From CATOSP01 sp965205385 (GTDB lineage Bacteria; Chloroflexota; Dehalococcoidia; Lucifugimonadales; UBA3495), in assembly GCA_965205385.1 (NCBI GenBank), contig CBDBGS010000005.1, positions 124,001 to 188,000 on the forward strand: a stretch of 64,000 nucleotides of DNA, given 5' to 3'. This document shows positions 35,730 to 43,883 of this stretch, one piece after another. The position numbers were made by a program, and so were the translations under genes. The notes under the pieces were generated by a model. It made no database searches and was not told the origin of the DNA. It was given only the letters and a program-made list of their open reading frames with translations. Each line of letters begins with the position of its first letter. Within the stretch, counting starts at the first letter, position 1.

Positions 35730-35731
35730 TA

Positions 35732-36110
35732 GCGTAGGAGTGGGAGTCGGCGTGGCAGTGGGGCTGGGCGGCGGAGAAGGAGTCTGAGTTGGAGTAGGGG
35801 TCTCGGTTGGGACTGCTGTCGTTGTTGGAGTAGGTTGCGGCGTCCGCGTTGGCGTAGGTGCCGGTTCGAGTGTCGGCGTAGGCGCCATTGTGGGCGTTGC
35901 CGGGGATTCTGTTGGGGAGGCTATTTTTGACGCATCCGTCAGGGCGGGCGTAGGCGGGAGACTCGGAGGCGGGTCTGTAACCCTGGCCGGATCCGTCTCC
36001 TGAGACTCAGCAGGCTGCGGGGTGGGCTCCGGCGCGTTTTCGGAACAAGCCAGGATGCCTAACAGACACAGCATGGAAACTAAAGCTAGACCAAGCGCTG
36101 CCTTTACCAC
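35732..36110 (-). pseudogene. N-terminal part of the broken lipoprotein metallopeptidase
   Basis: About 126 codons from the ATG at 36110. The signal peptide ALVSMLCLLGILACSE ends in a lipobox (ILAC). A Pro/Thr-rich stalk of TPTPTP type runs to the IS boundary at 35731, where the frame enters the IS end and stops (TLVVQHFWIEY). The paralogue at 43884-46853 has the same signal-stalk layout. Fragments at 32728-34487 and 31871-32740 are its remainder. Confidence 0.8.
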
Positions 36111-36191
36111 TAGAATCCCTCCCCGCGAGGCGATGTGTTCCTAGAGCTCGTGACTTATGGACAGACCGGGCAGAGCCTCAGATTGACCCTA

Positions 36192-37169
36192 CTACCCAAA
36201 CACCAACCTCGTGTCGGAGAGGCTTACCAGGTCGCCGCGCTGGTTGACTCCCCTGACGCGGCACTCGACTATCTTCTGGGAGTCCTCGACTGCCCTGTTG
36301 GTTATCTCGGCTTGGAAGGTCACCGTGTCTCCGGCGCGGAAGGGTTCGATGGCCCGCATCAGCAGACGGCCTCCGTTGTAGAAGGCGGACAGGGGGAACG
36401 ACTGTTCCAGGGTCTGGTCCACGTAAGAGAGAGTGGCCGGGCCGCTGTTGACCGTGCCGCCGAACAGGCCCTCACGGGCAAACTCGGGGTCGGTGTGGAT
36501 GTTGCTTTCGCTGGGCGGGCCGAACATGCGGAAGTCGTTTTTGCGGTTGATGATCTCCTGGCTTTCGGAGAGGGACAAGGGAGGCAGCAGGTCTCCTACT
36601 TCCAGCGACTCGTAGGGCGGGTATTCTTTTGCGGCGAGGGTTGCGGATGGCGGGGTCTGCGGCTCCAACCTCGGTGCCGCTGTACCCTGCTCTTGGGGGA
36701 CTTCCCGTTGCCCCTGTGCGTAGTCGAAGATGCAAGTGTAGTCGTACCTGGCCACGGCTAAACCGTCCTGGTTGGCCGCATCCACGCGGAAGGTCACGAA
36801 CCTGTTTCCCCGCCGTTCGTACTTCTCAAATACCTTGCGGTTGCCTGTAAGGGTGTCACCGGCCTTGACCGGAGCCCACCACCAAACCTCGCATTTGGCG
36901 AAGGGGGTCTGGCGCCGGGCCGTCGTGGAACGCTCCAGGGCGGTGAAGCCGTTGGCGTCGGCAATGTCTTCCCGCATAAGGGGCGCGTAGGTCAACACCA
37001 TTGTGGGCATGGGGATTACCGGGGATGCCTGGTACCGAAGGTCGTGATTCTGGGAGACCAGCGCGTATCGTCTGATGTCCTGTGGGGTGAGCGTCACGAC
37101 GCTGGGGCGGCCCTGCTGTCCGGGTTCCACCGATTCGTAGACCCACAGCTTTTCCTTTTCTTGCACCAT
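36192..37169 (-). CDS. MaoC-like double hotdog protein
   Basis: 325 residues with two hotdog domains. The N-terminal half (MVLTYAPLMREDIADANG) resembles the FAS1-type dehydratase N-domain. The C-terminal half carries FGPPSESNIHTDPEFAREG (about residue 225), which matches the D/N-x-N-x-H-x-D motif of hydratase-2 enzymes. Hydratases of this type act on 2-enoyl-CoA substrates. It precedes no clear partner gene and diverges from the HIBADH-like gene at 37425. Confidence 0.8.
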   Translation of the reverse strand: MVQEKEKLWVYESVEPGQQGRPSVVTLTPQDIRRYALVSQNHDLRYQASPVIPMPTMVLTYAPLMREDIADANGFTALERSTTARRQTPFAKCEVWWWAPVKAGDTLTGNRKVFEKYERRGNRFVTFRVDAANQDGLAVARYDYTCIFDYAQGQREVPQEQGTAAPRLEPQTPPSATLAAKEYPPYESLEVGDLLPPLSLSESQEIINRKNDFRMFGPPSESNIHTDPEFAREGLFGGTVNSGPATLSYVDQTLEQSFPLSAFYNGGRLLMRAIEPFRAGDTVTFQAEITNRAVEDSQKIVECRVRGVNQRGDLVSLSDTRLVFG

Positions 37170-37252
37170 ATCAAGTCAACCTTTCCGGAGCGATTGGCGT
37201 TATCTTACCCCAATGCTGGACCGGCACATAGTGTGCCGCTGGCGGGTTATCT

Positions 37253-37342
37253 GTCTGAACTGTGATTTATCGGATTTAGGGGATTGCTGTGATTCTTCCT
37301 AATCATTGGCATCATGACAATCACAAGAATCACAGTTCAGAC
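37253..37342. repeat. Dispersed palindromic repeat, copy 2
   Basis: Begins GTCTGAACTGTGATTTATCG and ends ATCACAGTTCAGAC, a nearly perfect terminal inverted repeat of 14 bases, with internal pairing around gattcttcctaatcattggc. It lies in the divergent gap between the MaoC-like and HIBADH-like genes. Confidence 0.9.
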
Positions 37343-37424
37343 ACTCCCTGCTTGCGGCCCGGTTGCGCCTACTCGATAATGTGGGTCAATTCGGTCCAGA
37401 GAGCGAGGACCGGCGGAGGATGGC

Positions 37425-38363
37425 ATGAAAGTAGGATTCATCGGACTGGGCACGATGGGCAGCAGCATGGCCTATAACGCCCTTCAAGGCGGCAACGAGA
37501 TGGTGGTCCACGACATTCGGCGCGAGGCGGCCACGCCCCACCTGGAAGCCGGCGCGGTCTGGGCCGACACGCCTAGGGAGGTGGCGGAAGCCAGCGAGAT
37601 CGTGTTTACGTCGCTGCCTGGGCCTGTGGAGGTTGAAGCCGTGTCGCTAGGCGACGAAGGGCTGTTCCAGGGTTTGAGCGCGGGAAAAGTTTACTTTGAC
37701 CTCAGCACCAGCACGCCAAACCTGATCCGGCGAATTCACGAAGAGGGCGCGGCGCGAGGCATTCACGTGCTGGATGCTCCGGTGAGCGGCGGCCCCCGTG
37801 GAGCCCGAACTCGGAACCTGGCCATCTGGGTCGGCGGCGACAAGGACGTGTTCGACCGGTGCAAGCCAGTGCTGGACGCCATTGGCGACAAGGCTTACTA
37901 CGTCGGACCCATCGGTTGCGGCGCGGTCGCCAAACTTGTGCATAACTGCGCCGGATACATGATCCAATGCGCCATGGCCGAGGTGTTCACCATGGGAGTC
38001 AAGGCCGGCGTTGAACCCATGGCCCTCTGGCAGGCGGTCAGGAAAGGAGCGTCAGGGCGGCGGGGTCCTTTCGAAGGGCTGGCCGAGCATTTACTCCCGG
38101 GAAAGTTCGATCCTCCCGACTTCGCGCTGCGCCTGGCCCGAAAGGATGTGGACTTGGCCGTGGGAGTTGGCCGGGAATACGACGTCCCGATGAAGATGGC
38201 CACCATCGCCCTGCAGGAACTTACCGAGGCGCTCAACCGGGGCTGGGCCGAGCGCGATTCCAGGGTGGCCATGTTGCTGCAAGAAGAGCGGGCCGGTGTG
38301 GAAGTCAGAGTAGACGAGGAAGAGTTGCGGCAAGCCCTCGAGGAGGAGCGGGGCCAGGGCTAA
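37425..38363 (+). CDS. 3-Hydroxyisobutyrate-dehydrogenase-like NAD(P) oxidoreductase
   Basis: 312 residues. Rossmann start KVGFIGLGTMGSSMAYNAL, substrate motif DAPVSGGPRGARTRNLAIWV (about residue 120) and catalytic Lys in GCGAVAKLVHNCAGY (about 170). The family oxidises 3-hydroxy acids such as 3-hydroxyisobutyrate, tartronate semialdehyde or gamma-hydroxybutyrate; the exact substrate is unknown. GAGGAT precedes the ATG. It is divergently placed from a MaoC-like gene. Confidence 0.9.
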   Translation: MKVGFIGLGTMGSSMAYNALQGGNEMVVHDIRREAATPHLEAGAVWADTPREVAEASEIVFTSLPGPVEVEAVSLGDEGLFQGLSAGKVYFDLSTSTPNLIRRIHEEGAARGIHVLDAPVSGGPRGARTRNLAIWVGGDKDVFDRCKPVLDAIGDKAYYVGPIGCGAVAKLVHNCAGYMIQCAMAEVFTMGVKAGVEPMALWQAVRKGASGRRGPFEGLAEHLLPGKFDPPDFALRLARKDVDLAVGVGREYDVPMKMATIALQELTEALNRGWAERDSRVAMLLQEERAGVEVRVDEEELRQALEEERGQG

Positions 38364-38438
38364 ATAGCCGTCCCCTCTTTGCGACGGACGACGGGTCCGC
38401 GTTCTTGGTCTTGAACGCCGGTTTGGGGGAATCGCGGT

Positions 38439-39239
38439 CTATTGGGGCCAGAGGCCTTCCGTGAATCCCCCATTTCCGGTGAGCGTGGGCACAAGGGCGG
38501 TCATTAGTCCCGCAGCTACTAGACCCGCTCCCAATGGCCTGCCGATTCGCCTTCCCCATGGCAGGTTTTTCTCGGCAGCCATGATTGCGCCCAATGCCAG
38601 CATCCAACCGATGCTCCCTGACCCCACGGCAAACATAACCAGCATCAGCGACCAACAGCAGCCGAGGCAGTAGACCCCGTGGTGCAACCCAAGGCTCAAT
38701 GCCCGCCGGGCGTCTCCCTCACCCGGCCAATGGCCAGCGATGAATGTAAAGGGAGAACGGCACTTATCCAGGCAGTGGTATTTCAACGGAGTGAATTGGT
38801 ACACGCCCGCCAGGACCAGGATGACCGCCCCGATAGCCTGGCCGTTTCCATCCAGCAGAGCAGTCTTAAACAACACCTGGTGAAGGACCAGGTCCGCCAC
38901 ATGCACCACGGCCCCGAACCCTACCCAGACCGCCAGATATCCCAACACGAGCAGCGAGACCAGGCGAAAGCGATGGCTCCTTCCCGCGACCATCCTGTGG
39001 AACAGGGCAATCAGCGGCAGGCTGGTTGGCAGCATCATGGCGAATACCATCAAAGTCCAACCCGCAACGAAGAACAGAAGGAGCGCGGCGTCTCCGCTGG
39101 TTAGTTCGCCGAGGGCGTCATGTTCCAGGAAGCGGCTATAGGGAGACCTGCCCCAGAGCCACAGGCTGATCCAAGCCAGGGCCGCCACCGAGATTAGCAA
39201 GGCGGCAAAGAGCCGGTCGTTTCTTACTCGCGGCCACAT
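38439..39239 (-). CDS. DUF2182 integral membrane protein
   Basis: 266 residues with about seven hydrophobic segments. Family features: FVAGWTLMVFAMMLPTSLPL near residue 55, YQFTPLKYHCLDKCRSP near 165 and GLHHGVYCLGCCWSLMLVMF near 210, with conserved His and Cys that suggest a metal site. DUF2182 proteins are predicted metal-binding membrane proteins of unknown job. No partner gene is adjacent. Confidence 0.8.
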   Translation of the reverse strand: MWPRVRNDRLFAALLISVAALAWISLWLWGRSPYSRFLEHDALGELTSGDAALLLFFVAGWTLMVFAMMLPTSLPLIALFHRMVAGRSHRFRLVSLLVLGYLAVWVGFGAVVHVADLVLHQVLFKTALLDGNGQAIGAVILVLAGVYQFTPLKYHCLDKCRSPFTFIAGHWPGEGDARRALSLGLHHGVYCLGCCWSLMLVMFAVGSGSIGWMLALGAIMAAEKNLPWGRRIGRPLGAGLVAAGLMTALVPTLTGNGGFTEGLWPQ

Positions 39240-39300
39240 GAGCTATTGAGGGCTAGGGGCGGTGTGGTGCAGCGGGTTTGGCCCCGTGGGGCGCGCCTAC

Positions 39301-40776
39301 CTAGGCCTGGGCCTGCCATCGGAGGTCGGGTTGGCGGGCTGCGCGAGCCTCGTCTAAGCGTGACACCGGGGTGGTGTGGGGGGCGTTCCTCACCAGGTCG
39401 GGGTCCTCGTCAACCTCACGGTCGATGTCCCGAAGGGCTTGAATGAAAGCGTCCAGGGTCTCCTTGGTCTCGGACTCGGTGGGCTCCACCATCAGGGCCT
39501 CATGCACGATGAGAGGGAAGTACATCGTTGGCGCGTGGAAGCCGTAGTCCAGCAACCGCTTCGCGATTTCCAGCCCGCTTACGCCGCGGGTCCTCTGCCA
39601 ATCGGCGGAGAACACCACTTCGTGCATACACGTCCGGTCGTAGGGGATCAGGTACTTGTCGCGAAGTTGTTGCATGATGTAGTTGGCGTTGAGCACGGCG
39701 TTTGCGCTGATCGACTCTATTCCGGCGCGTCCCAGAGTGCGGATGTAGGTGTACGCCCGGACCAACACCCCAAAGTTGCCGTGGAAACCGCTCATCTGGC
39801 CAATGGTGTGTTCCGGAGTCATCAGACTGTACGCCGGGGAGCCGCCGCTACCGTTCTTCTTCACGATTGGTGATGGTAGGTAGCTCGAAAGTTGGTCCGA
39901 GACGCACACTGGACCGGCTCCCGGTCCGCCGCCGCCGTGGGGTGTACTAAAGGTCTTGTGCAGGTTCAGATGGATGACGTCGAAGCCCAACTCGCCCAGC
40001 TTGACCCGTCCCAACAGCGCGTTCATGTTCGCGCCGTCGCCGTAGACCAATCCCCCGGCCTCGTGGACCAACCGGCAGACTTCCAGTATTCTGGTGTCGA
40101 ACAGACCCAATGTACTGGGCAAGGTAATCATGATGCCCGCGAGGTCAGGGCCGGCCAGATCGTGCAGGGCGTCAAGGTCGACGTTGCCTTGGGAGTCCGA
40201 CGCCACCGTCACCACCTCGAAGCCCGCCATGGCCGCCGAGGCGGGGTTGGTGCCGTGGGCGCTGTCGGGGATGGCGACTTTGCGGCGCGCCGTATCGCCT
40301 CTGGCGCCATGGTAGGCTCGCATCATCAACATACCGGCGAACTCGCCGTGGGCTCCGGCCAGAGTTGCCAGACAGACGCCGGGGAGGCCGGTAATCTCGG
40401 CCAGATACCCCTGCAGTCTGTGGAGCATTTCCAGCGCTCCCTGGGACTGCTCCTCGGGTTGCAGCGGGTGGATGGCCGCCAGTCCAGGCAGGAACGCCAC
40501 TTCGTCGTTGATCTTGGGGTTGTACTTCATCGTACAACTGCCAAGCGGGTAGAAATGGGTGTCGATGGAGAAGTTCAGTTGGCTGAGCGACGTGAAATAC
40601 TGGACGACTTCCGGCTCTGAGACCTCCGGCAGCGCCAACTCAGATCGCAAGAGCGCCGAGTCTGGCAGGGGTTGGGGAGGCACGTCGGACTGAGGAAGGA
40701 CCGCGCCCACCCTGCCGGTAACGCTGCGCTCCATCAGCAGCTTTGCGGTGTCTCTGTTGCCTCCGCCACGAGCCAT
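39301..40776 (-). CDS. gcvPB: Glycine dehydrogenase (decarboxylating) subunit 2
   Basis: 491 residues. PLP subunit of the P-protein, which decarboxylates glycine and passes the aminomethyl group to GcvH. The PLP lysine is in NLHKTFSTPHGGGGPGAGP (about 270). Other family marks are STIDTHFYPLGSCTMKYNP-type sequence (here NFSIDTHFYPLGSCTMKY) and a conserved HGTNPASAAM. Together with GcvPA it forms the two-subunit enzyme. It starts one base inside the stop of gcvPA, so expression is coupled. Confidence 0.95.
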   Translation of the reverse strand: MARGGGNRDTAKLLMERSVTGRVGAVLPQSDVPPQPLPDSALLRSELALPEVSEPEVVQYFTSLSQLNFSIDTHFYPLGSCTMKYNPKINDEVAFLPGLAAIHPLQPEEQSQGALEMLHRLQGYLAEITGLPGVCLATLAGAHGEFAGMLMMRAYHGARGDTARRKVAIPDSAHGTNPASAAMAGFEVVTVASDSQGNVDLDALHDLAGPDLAGIMITLPSTLGLFDTRILEVCRLVHEAGGLVYGDGANMNALLGRVKLGELGFDVIHLNLHKTFSTPHGGGGPGAGPVCVSDQLSSYLPSPIVKKNGSGGSPAYSLMTPEHTIGQMSGFHGNFGVLVRAYTYIRTLGRAGIESISANAVLNANYIMQQLRDKYLIPYDRTCMHEVVFSADWQRTRGVSGLEIAKRLLDYGFHAPTMYFPLIVHEALMVEPTESETKETLDAFIQALRDIDREVDEDPDLVRNAPHTTPVSRLDEARAARQPDLRWQAQA

Positions 40777-42104
40777 TATGCAGACTCTCCCAGGGCCGTG
40801 ACCAACGTGTCAATCTCTTCGCGCGTGTTCATCTCAGTGACGCAAAGCAGCATGCCGTTGGGGACGGCTCCCGGTCCATTGGTCTGGCTAATGTCTAGTC
40901 CGCCCAGAATGTTCCGTTCCATGAGGCGGCGGTTGATCTCCGTTGGAGAGTCCGGGCACTGGACCACAAACTCCTGGAAGAAAGTCCCTACTATCGGCAG
41001 TGAGTAGCCCGGCAGTTGGGAAATCGCCCCGGCTGCGTAGTGGGCTTTCTGGTAGCAGAGTTCGGCAACCTGCCGAAGTCCCTGTTTGCCCAAAGCGGCC
41101 AGATAGATGGTGGATGCCAGGGCGTACAGGGCCTCGTTGGTGCAAATGTTGCTGGTTGCCCGCTCGCGCCGGATGTGTTGCTCCCGGGTCTGAAGAGTCA
41201 GCACGTAGCCGGTCCGTCCTTGGCTGTCCACGGTCCTACCCGAAAGGCGGCTGGGCATCTGGCGAATGTACCGCTGTTTGGTGGAGAAAAGTCCCACGTA
41301 GGGTCCCCCAAAACTCGGCGGTATCCCCAGTGGTTGCCCCTCGCCGGTAACTATGTCCGCGCCGTAATGCCCGGGAGGGTTGAACATTCCCATGGCGATT
41401 GGGTCCGCGGAGACCACGATGAGCGCGCCGTTGTCATGGGTCAGCCGGGCAAGGCTCTCCAGGTCTTCGATGTACCCGTAGAAGTTGGGATATTGCGTAA
41501 CCAGACACGCCGTGGAGTCGTCAACTTCGGGTGAACCGGGAGATACGAGGTTTAGCTCGATCCCCTGGGACTGGCAATAGGTGCGTGCTACCTGGAGGTA
41601 GGCGGGAGATAGGGTGTTGGCCACTGCGGCCTTGTTGCGGCGGGTCACCCGGCAGGCCATGAGAACGCCCTCGGCGAGGCTGGTAGCCCCGTCGTACATC
41701 CCGGCGTTGGCGACTTCCATCCCGTAGAGGCTGCTGATGAGGGTCTGGAACTCGTAGATAACCTGTAGCGTACCCTGACTGGCCTCGGCCTGGTAGGGTG
41801 TGTACGCGGTCAGGAACTCGCCCCGGGTCATCAAGGCCTTGACGATGGACGGGATGAAGTGGTGGTAGGCTCCCGCTCCGAGAAATGACGGTCCGCTGCC
41901 CACCGGACGATTCCGGGATGCCAGCCCCGCCAATTCACGCTGTACGTCCAATTCAGACAAAGGGCCGGGCAGGTCGAGGGGCGGGTTGCGGAACTGTTCG
42001 GGGATATCCAGGAATAAATCGGCGATGGAGTCCAGACCCAAAGCTCCGAGCATCTCGGCCTGCTCGTCTTGTGTGTTGGGAATGTAGTGGGACTGGAGGG
42101 TCAT
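40776..42104 (-). CDS. gcvPA: Glycine dehydrogenase (decarboxylating) subunit 1
   Basis: 442 residues, the usual size. N-terminal YIPNTQDEQAEMLGALGL, GAGAYHHFIPSIVKAL and TPYQAEASQGTLQVIYEFQT (residues about 78-120) are typical. It pairs with GcvPB in glycine decarboxylation. Order on the minus strand is gcvT-gcvH-gcvPA-gcvPB, the full set bar the shared lipoamide dehydrogenase (lpd), which is not in the window. Confidence 0.95.
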   Translation of the reverse strand: MTLQSHYIPNTQDEQAEMLGALGLDSIADLFLDIPEQFRNPPLDLPGPLSELDVQRELAGLASRNRPVGSGPSFLGAGAYHHFIPSIVKALMTRGEFLTAYTPYQAEASQGTLQVIYEFQTLISSLYGMEVANAGMYDGATSLAEGVLMACRVTRRNKAAVANTLSPAYLQVARTYCQSQGIELNLVSPGSPEVDDSTACLVTQYPNFYGYIEDLESLARLTHDNGALIVVSADPIAMGMFNPPGHYGADIVTGEGQPLGIPPSFGGPYVGLFSTKQRYIRQMPSRLSGRTVDSQGRTGYVLTLQTREQHIRRERATSNICTNEALYALASTIYLAALGKQGLRQVAELCYQKAHYAAGAISQLPGYSLPIVGTFFQEFVVQCPDSPTEINRRLMERNILGGLDISQTNGPGAVPNGMLLCVTEMNTREEIDTLVTALGESA

Positions 42105-42155
42105 CTAAGTTATCAGTCTTGGACCCTGAGGCTTGGGTCCGGAAGGGAATGGGCG

Positions 42156-42566
42156 CTAATGAAGCCCGCTGATGTGGGTGTCGTATTCGTCGGCGGACAT
42201 CAGTTTCTCAAGTTCGGCTGGGTCCGCCAAGGAGACCCGCAAAAGCCAGCCTTCACCGAAGGGGTCTTCATTGGCCAATTCTGGGTGGTCGGCCAGCCGT
42301 TCGTTGACTTCAACTACGTCACCGCTTGCGGGGGCAAACAGGTCGGAGACGGCTTTTACCGACTCCACTTCGCCCATCTTCTCAAGCTGTTTTAGAGTGG
42401 AACCGGTCTGGGGCAGCTCAAAATACACGATGTCCCCTAGTTGGTCCTGGGCGTACAAGGTGATTCCGGCGAGGGCGCGCTGGGTGTCGCCGTCCTCTAC
42501 CTTTATCCACTCGTGCTCGGTTGTGTACTTGCGGTCACTGGGGTTCAACTGGTCTGTGACCTCCAA
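42156..42566 (-). CDS. gcvH: Glycine cleavage system H protein
   Basis: 136 residues. The lipoylated lysine is Lys71 in GEVESVKAVSDLFAP. DRKYTTEHEWIKVEDGD is the usual N-terminal region. It shuttles the aminomethyl group between GcvP and GcvT. It starts 11 bases after gcvT and ends 51 bases before gcvPA. Confidence 0.95.
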   Translation of the reverse strand: MEVTDQLNPSDRKYTTEHEWIKVEDGDTQRALAGITLYAQDQLGDIVYFELPQTGSTLKQLEKMGEVESVKAVSDLFAPASGDVVEVNERLADHPELANEDPFGEGWLLRVSLADPAELEKLMSADEYDTHISGLH

Positions 42567-42577
42567 GGGGTAGGTGA

Positions 42578-43678
42578 TTACGAGCCGCGAGGCCGGGAAT
42601 AGAACGGCAGGCTTACAATCTGGGCGCTGGCGACCCGTCCTCTGATATCCACATCCAAGGAGTTGCCTATCCGCGCGTGGCCTGACCCAACGTAGCCCAA
42701 TGCGATGCTGGTGTCAAGGGTAGGTGAATAGCTGCCGCTGGTCACCTGTCCGACTGCCTCGCCGGCGGCCAGAATGGCGTATTCCGCCCTGGGTGCGCTG
42801 CGGCCGGGGAGGGTCAGGCCAACGAGCTTACGGGCGGTCCCGCCTTCGTGCTGTTCCTTCAAGACGCCGGATCCCACGTACTCCTTGTCGAAGCGGACGA
42901 ACCTCTCCTGCCCGGCCTCGATGGGGGTGGTAGTCTCGTCTATCTCGTGCCCGTGCAATGGCAGCGCCGCTTCTAGCCGGAGGACGTCCCGCGCGCCTAG
43001 CCCACAGGGGACCGCGCCAAGTCCGGAAAGGGTCTGCCACAACTGTACGGCCTGTCCCGACCCGACCACAATCTCGAAACCGTCCTCGCCTGTGTACCCG
43101 GTACGCCCGACGTAGGCTGGCTGACCCTGGAATTGAGTCTCCATCCCGGCGAAGGGTCTCAGGGCGGTGGGGTCATCGCCGAACACACCCCCGACGAGGC
43201 CGGGCGCATCCGGACCTTGGAACGCGACGAGGGCGGTGTCTACGGTGAGGTCGTCGATCCGGCAGCCGTCCTGGAAGCGGTCCTCGATCCACCGGTGGAA
43301 CCATGCCACGACAGCGGCGCGGTTACCGGCGTTGGGGATGAGCAGGTACCGGTCCTCTGAAAGCCGGTAGAAGATCGTATCGTCGATGATCCCGCCGGCC
43401 TCGTTGCAGATAAAGCAGTACCTGGCCCGGCCTACTCGCAAGCTGGCGGCGGACCCGGTGAGCACCCAGTCGAGAAACTCGGTGGCCCGCGGCCCGGAAA
43501 TGTAGAGCCTTCCCATGTGGGACACATCGAACAACCCGGACCCTGTACGCACAGCCCGGACTTCCCCCAGCGTCCCGGAATATTGGACAGGCATATCCCA
43601 CCCGCCGAAGGGCACCATTCTCGCACCGAGTGAAACGTGTGTGTCGTAGAGGGAGGTGCGGGAGTTTGGCGTGGTCAA
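42578..43678 (-). CDS. gcvT: Glycine cleavage system T protein (aminomethyltransferase)
   Basis: 366 residues, the usual length. Transfers the methylene group to tetrahydrofolate and releases ammonia. Visible motifs: VSLGARMVPFGGWDMPVQY near the N-terminus, LFDVSHMGRL, and YTGEDGFEI near 200. It lacks the YgfZ KGCYxGQE motif of the 18240-19253 gene. First gene of the gcv operon. The leader (43679-43787) shows no clear glycine riboswitch; a dispersed repeat lies just upstream of it. Confidence 0.95.
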   Translation of the reverse strand: MTTPNSRTSLYDTHVSLGARMVPFGGWDMPVQYSGTLGEVRAVRTGSGLFDVSHMGRLYISGPRATEFLDWVLTGSAASLRVGRARYCFICNEAGGIIDDTIFYRLSEDRYLLIPNAGNRAAVVAWFHRWIEDRFQDGCRIDDLTVDTALVAFQGPDAPGLVGGVFGDDPTALRPFAGMETQFQGQPAYVGRTGYTGEDGFEIVVGSGQAVQLWQTLSGLGAVPCGLGARDVLRLEAALPLHGHEIDETTTPIEAGQERFVRFDKEYVGSGVLKEQHEGGTARKLVGLTLPGRSAPRAEYAILAAGEAVGQVTSGSYSPTLDTSIALGYVGSGHARIGNSLDVDIRGRVASAQIVSLPFYSRPRGS

Positions 43679-43787
43679 AGGGATGAAGGGTCCTTCTGGA
43701 AGAGTCGGCCCCTCCGGGAGAGGGCGCGGTAAGCATGATATCGTCGATGAGGTGAAGGACGCAACAATGCCCGTCTTGGGGTCGTCC

Positions 43788-43876
43788 GTCTGAACTGTGA
43801 TTCCTTTGATCTTGATTGGATTTCCATGATTGGAGAATCATGCGAATCTCTCAATCATAGGAATCACAGTTCAGAC
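43788..43876. repeat. Dispersed palindromic repeat, copy 3
   Basis: Begins GTCTGAACTGTGATTCC and ends AATCACAGTTCAGAC, arms pairing over 15 bases. It is squeezed between the gcv leader and the stop of the metallopeptidase lipoprotein gene (43884), only 8 bases away, so its hairpin may act as a terminator or mRNA stabiliser for that gene's minus-strand transcript upstream of gcv. Confidence 0.9.
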
Positions 43877-43883
43877 AATTGGG

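Noticed and set aside
43679..43787. Glycine riboswitch before gcvT
   Set aside because: A glycine riboswitch is common here, but I cannot find the paired aptamer core motifs in the about 110-base leader; the dispersed repeat fills the rest of the gap.
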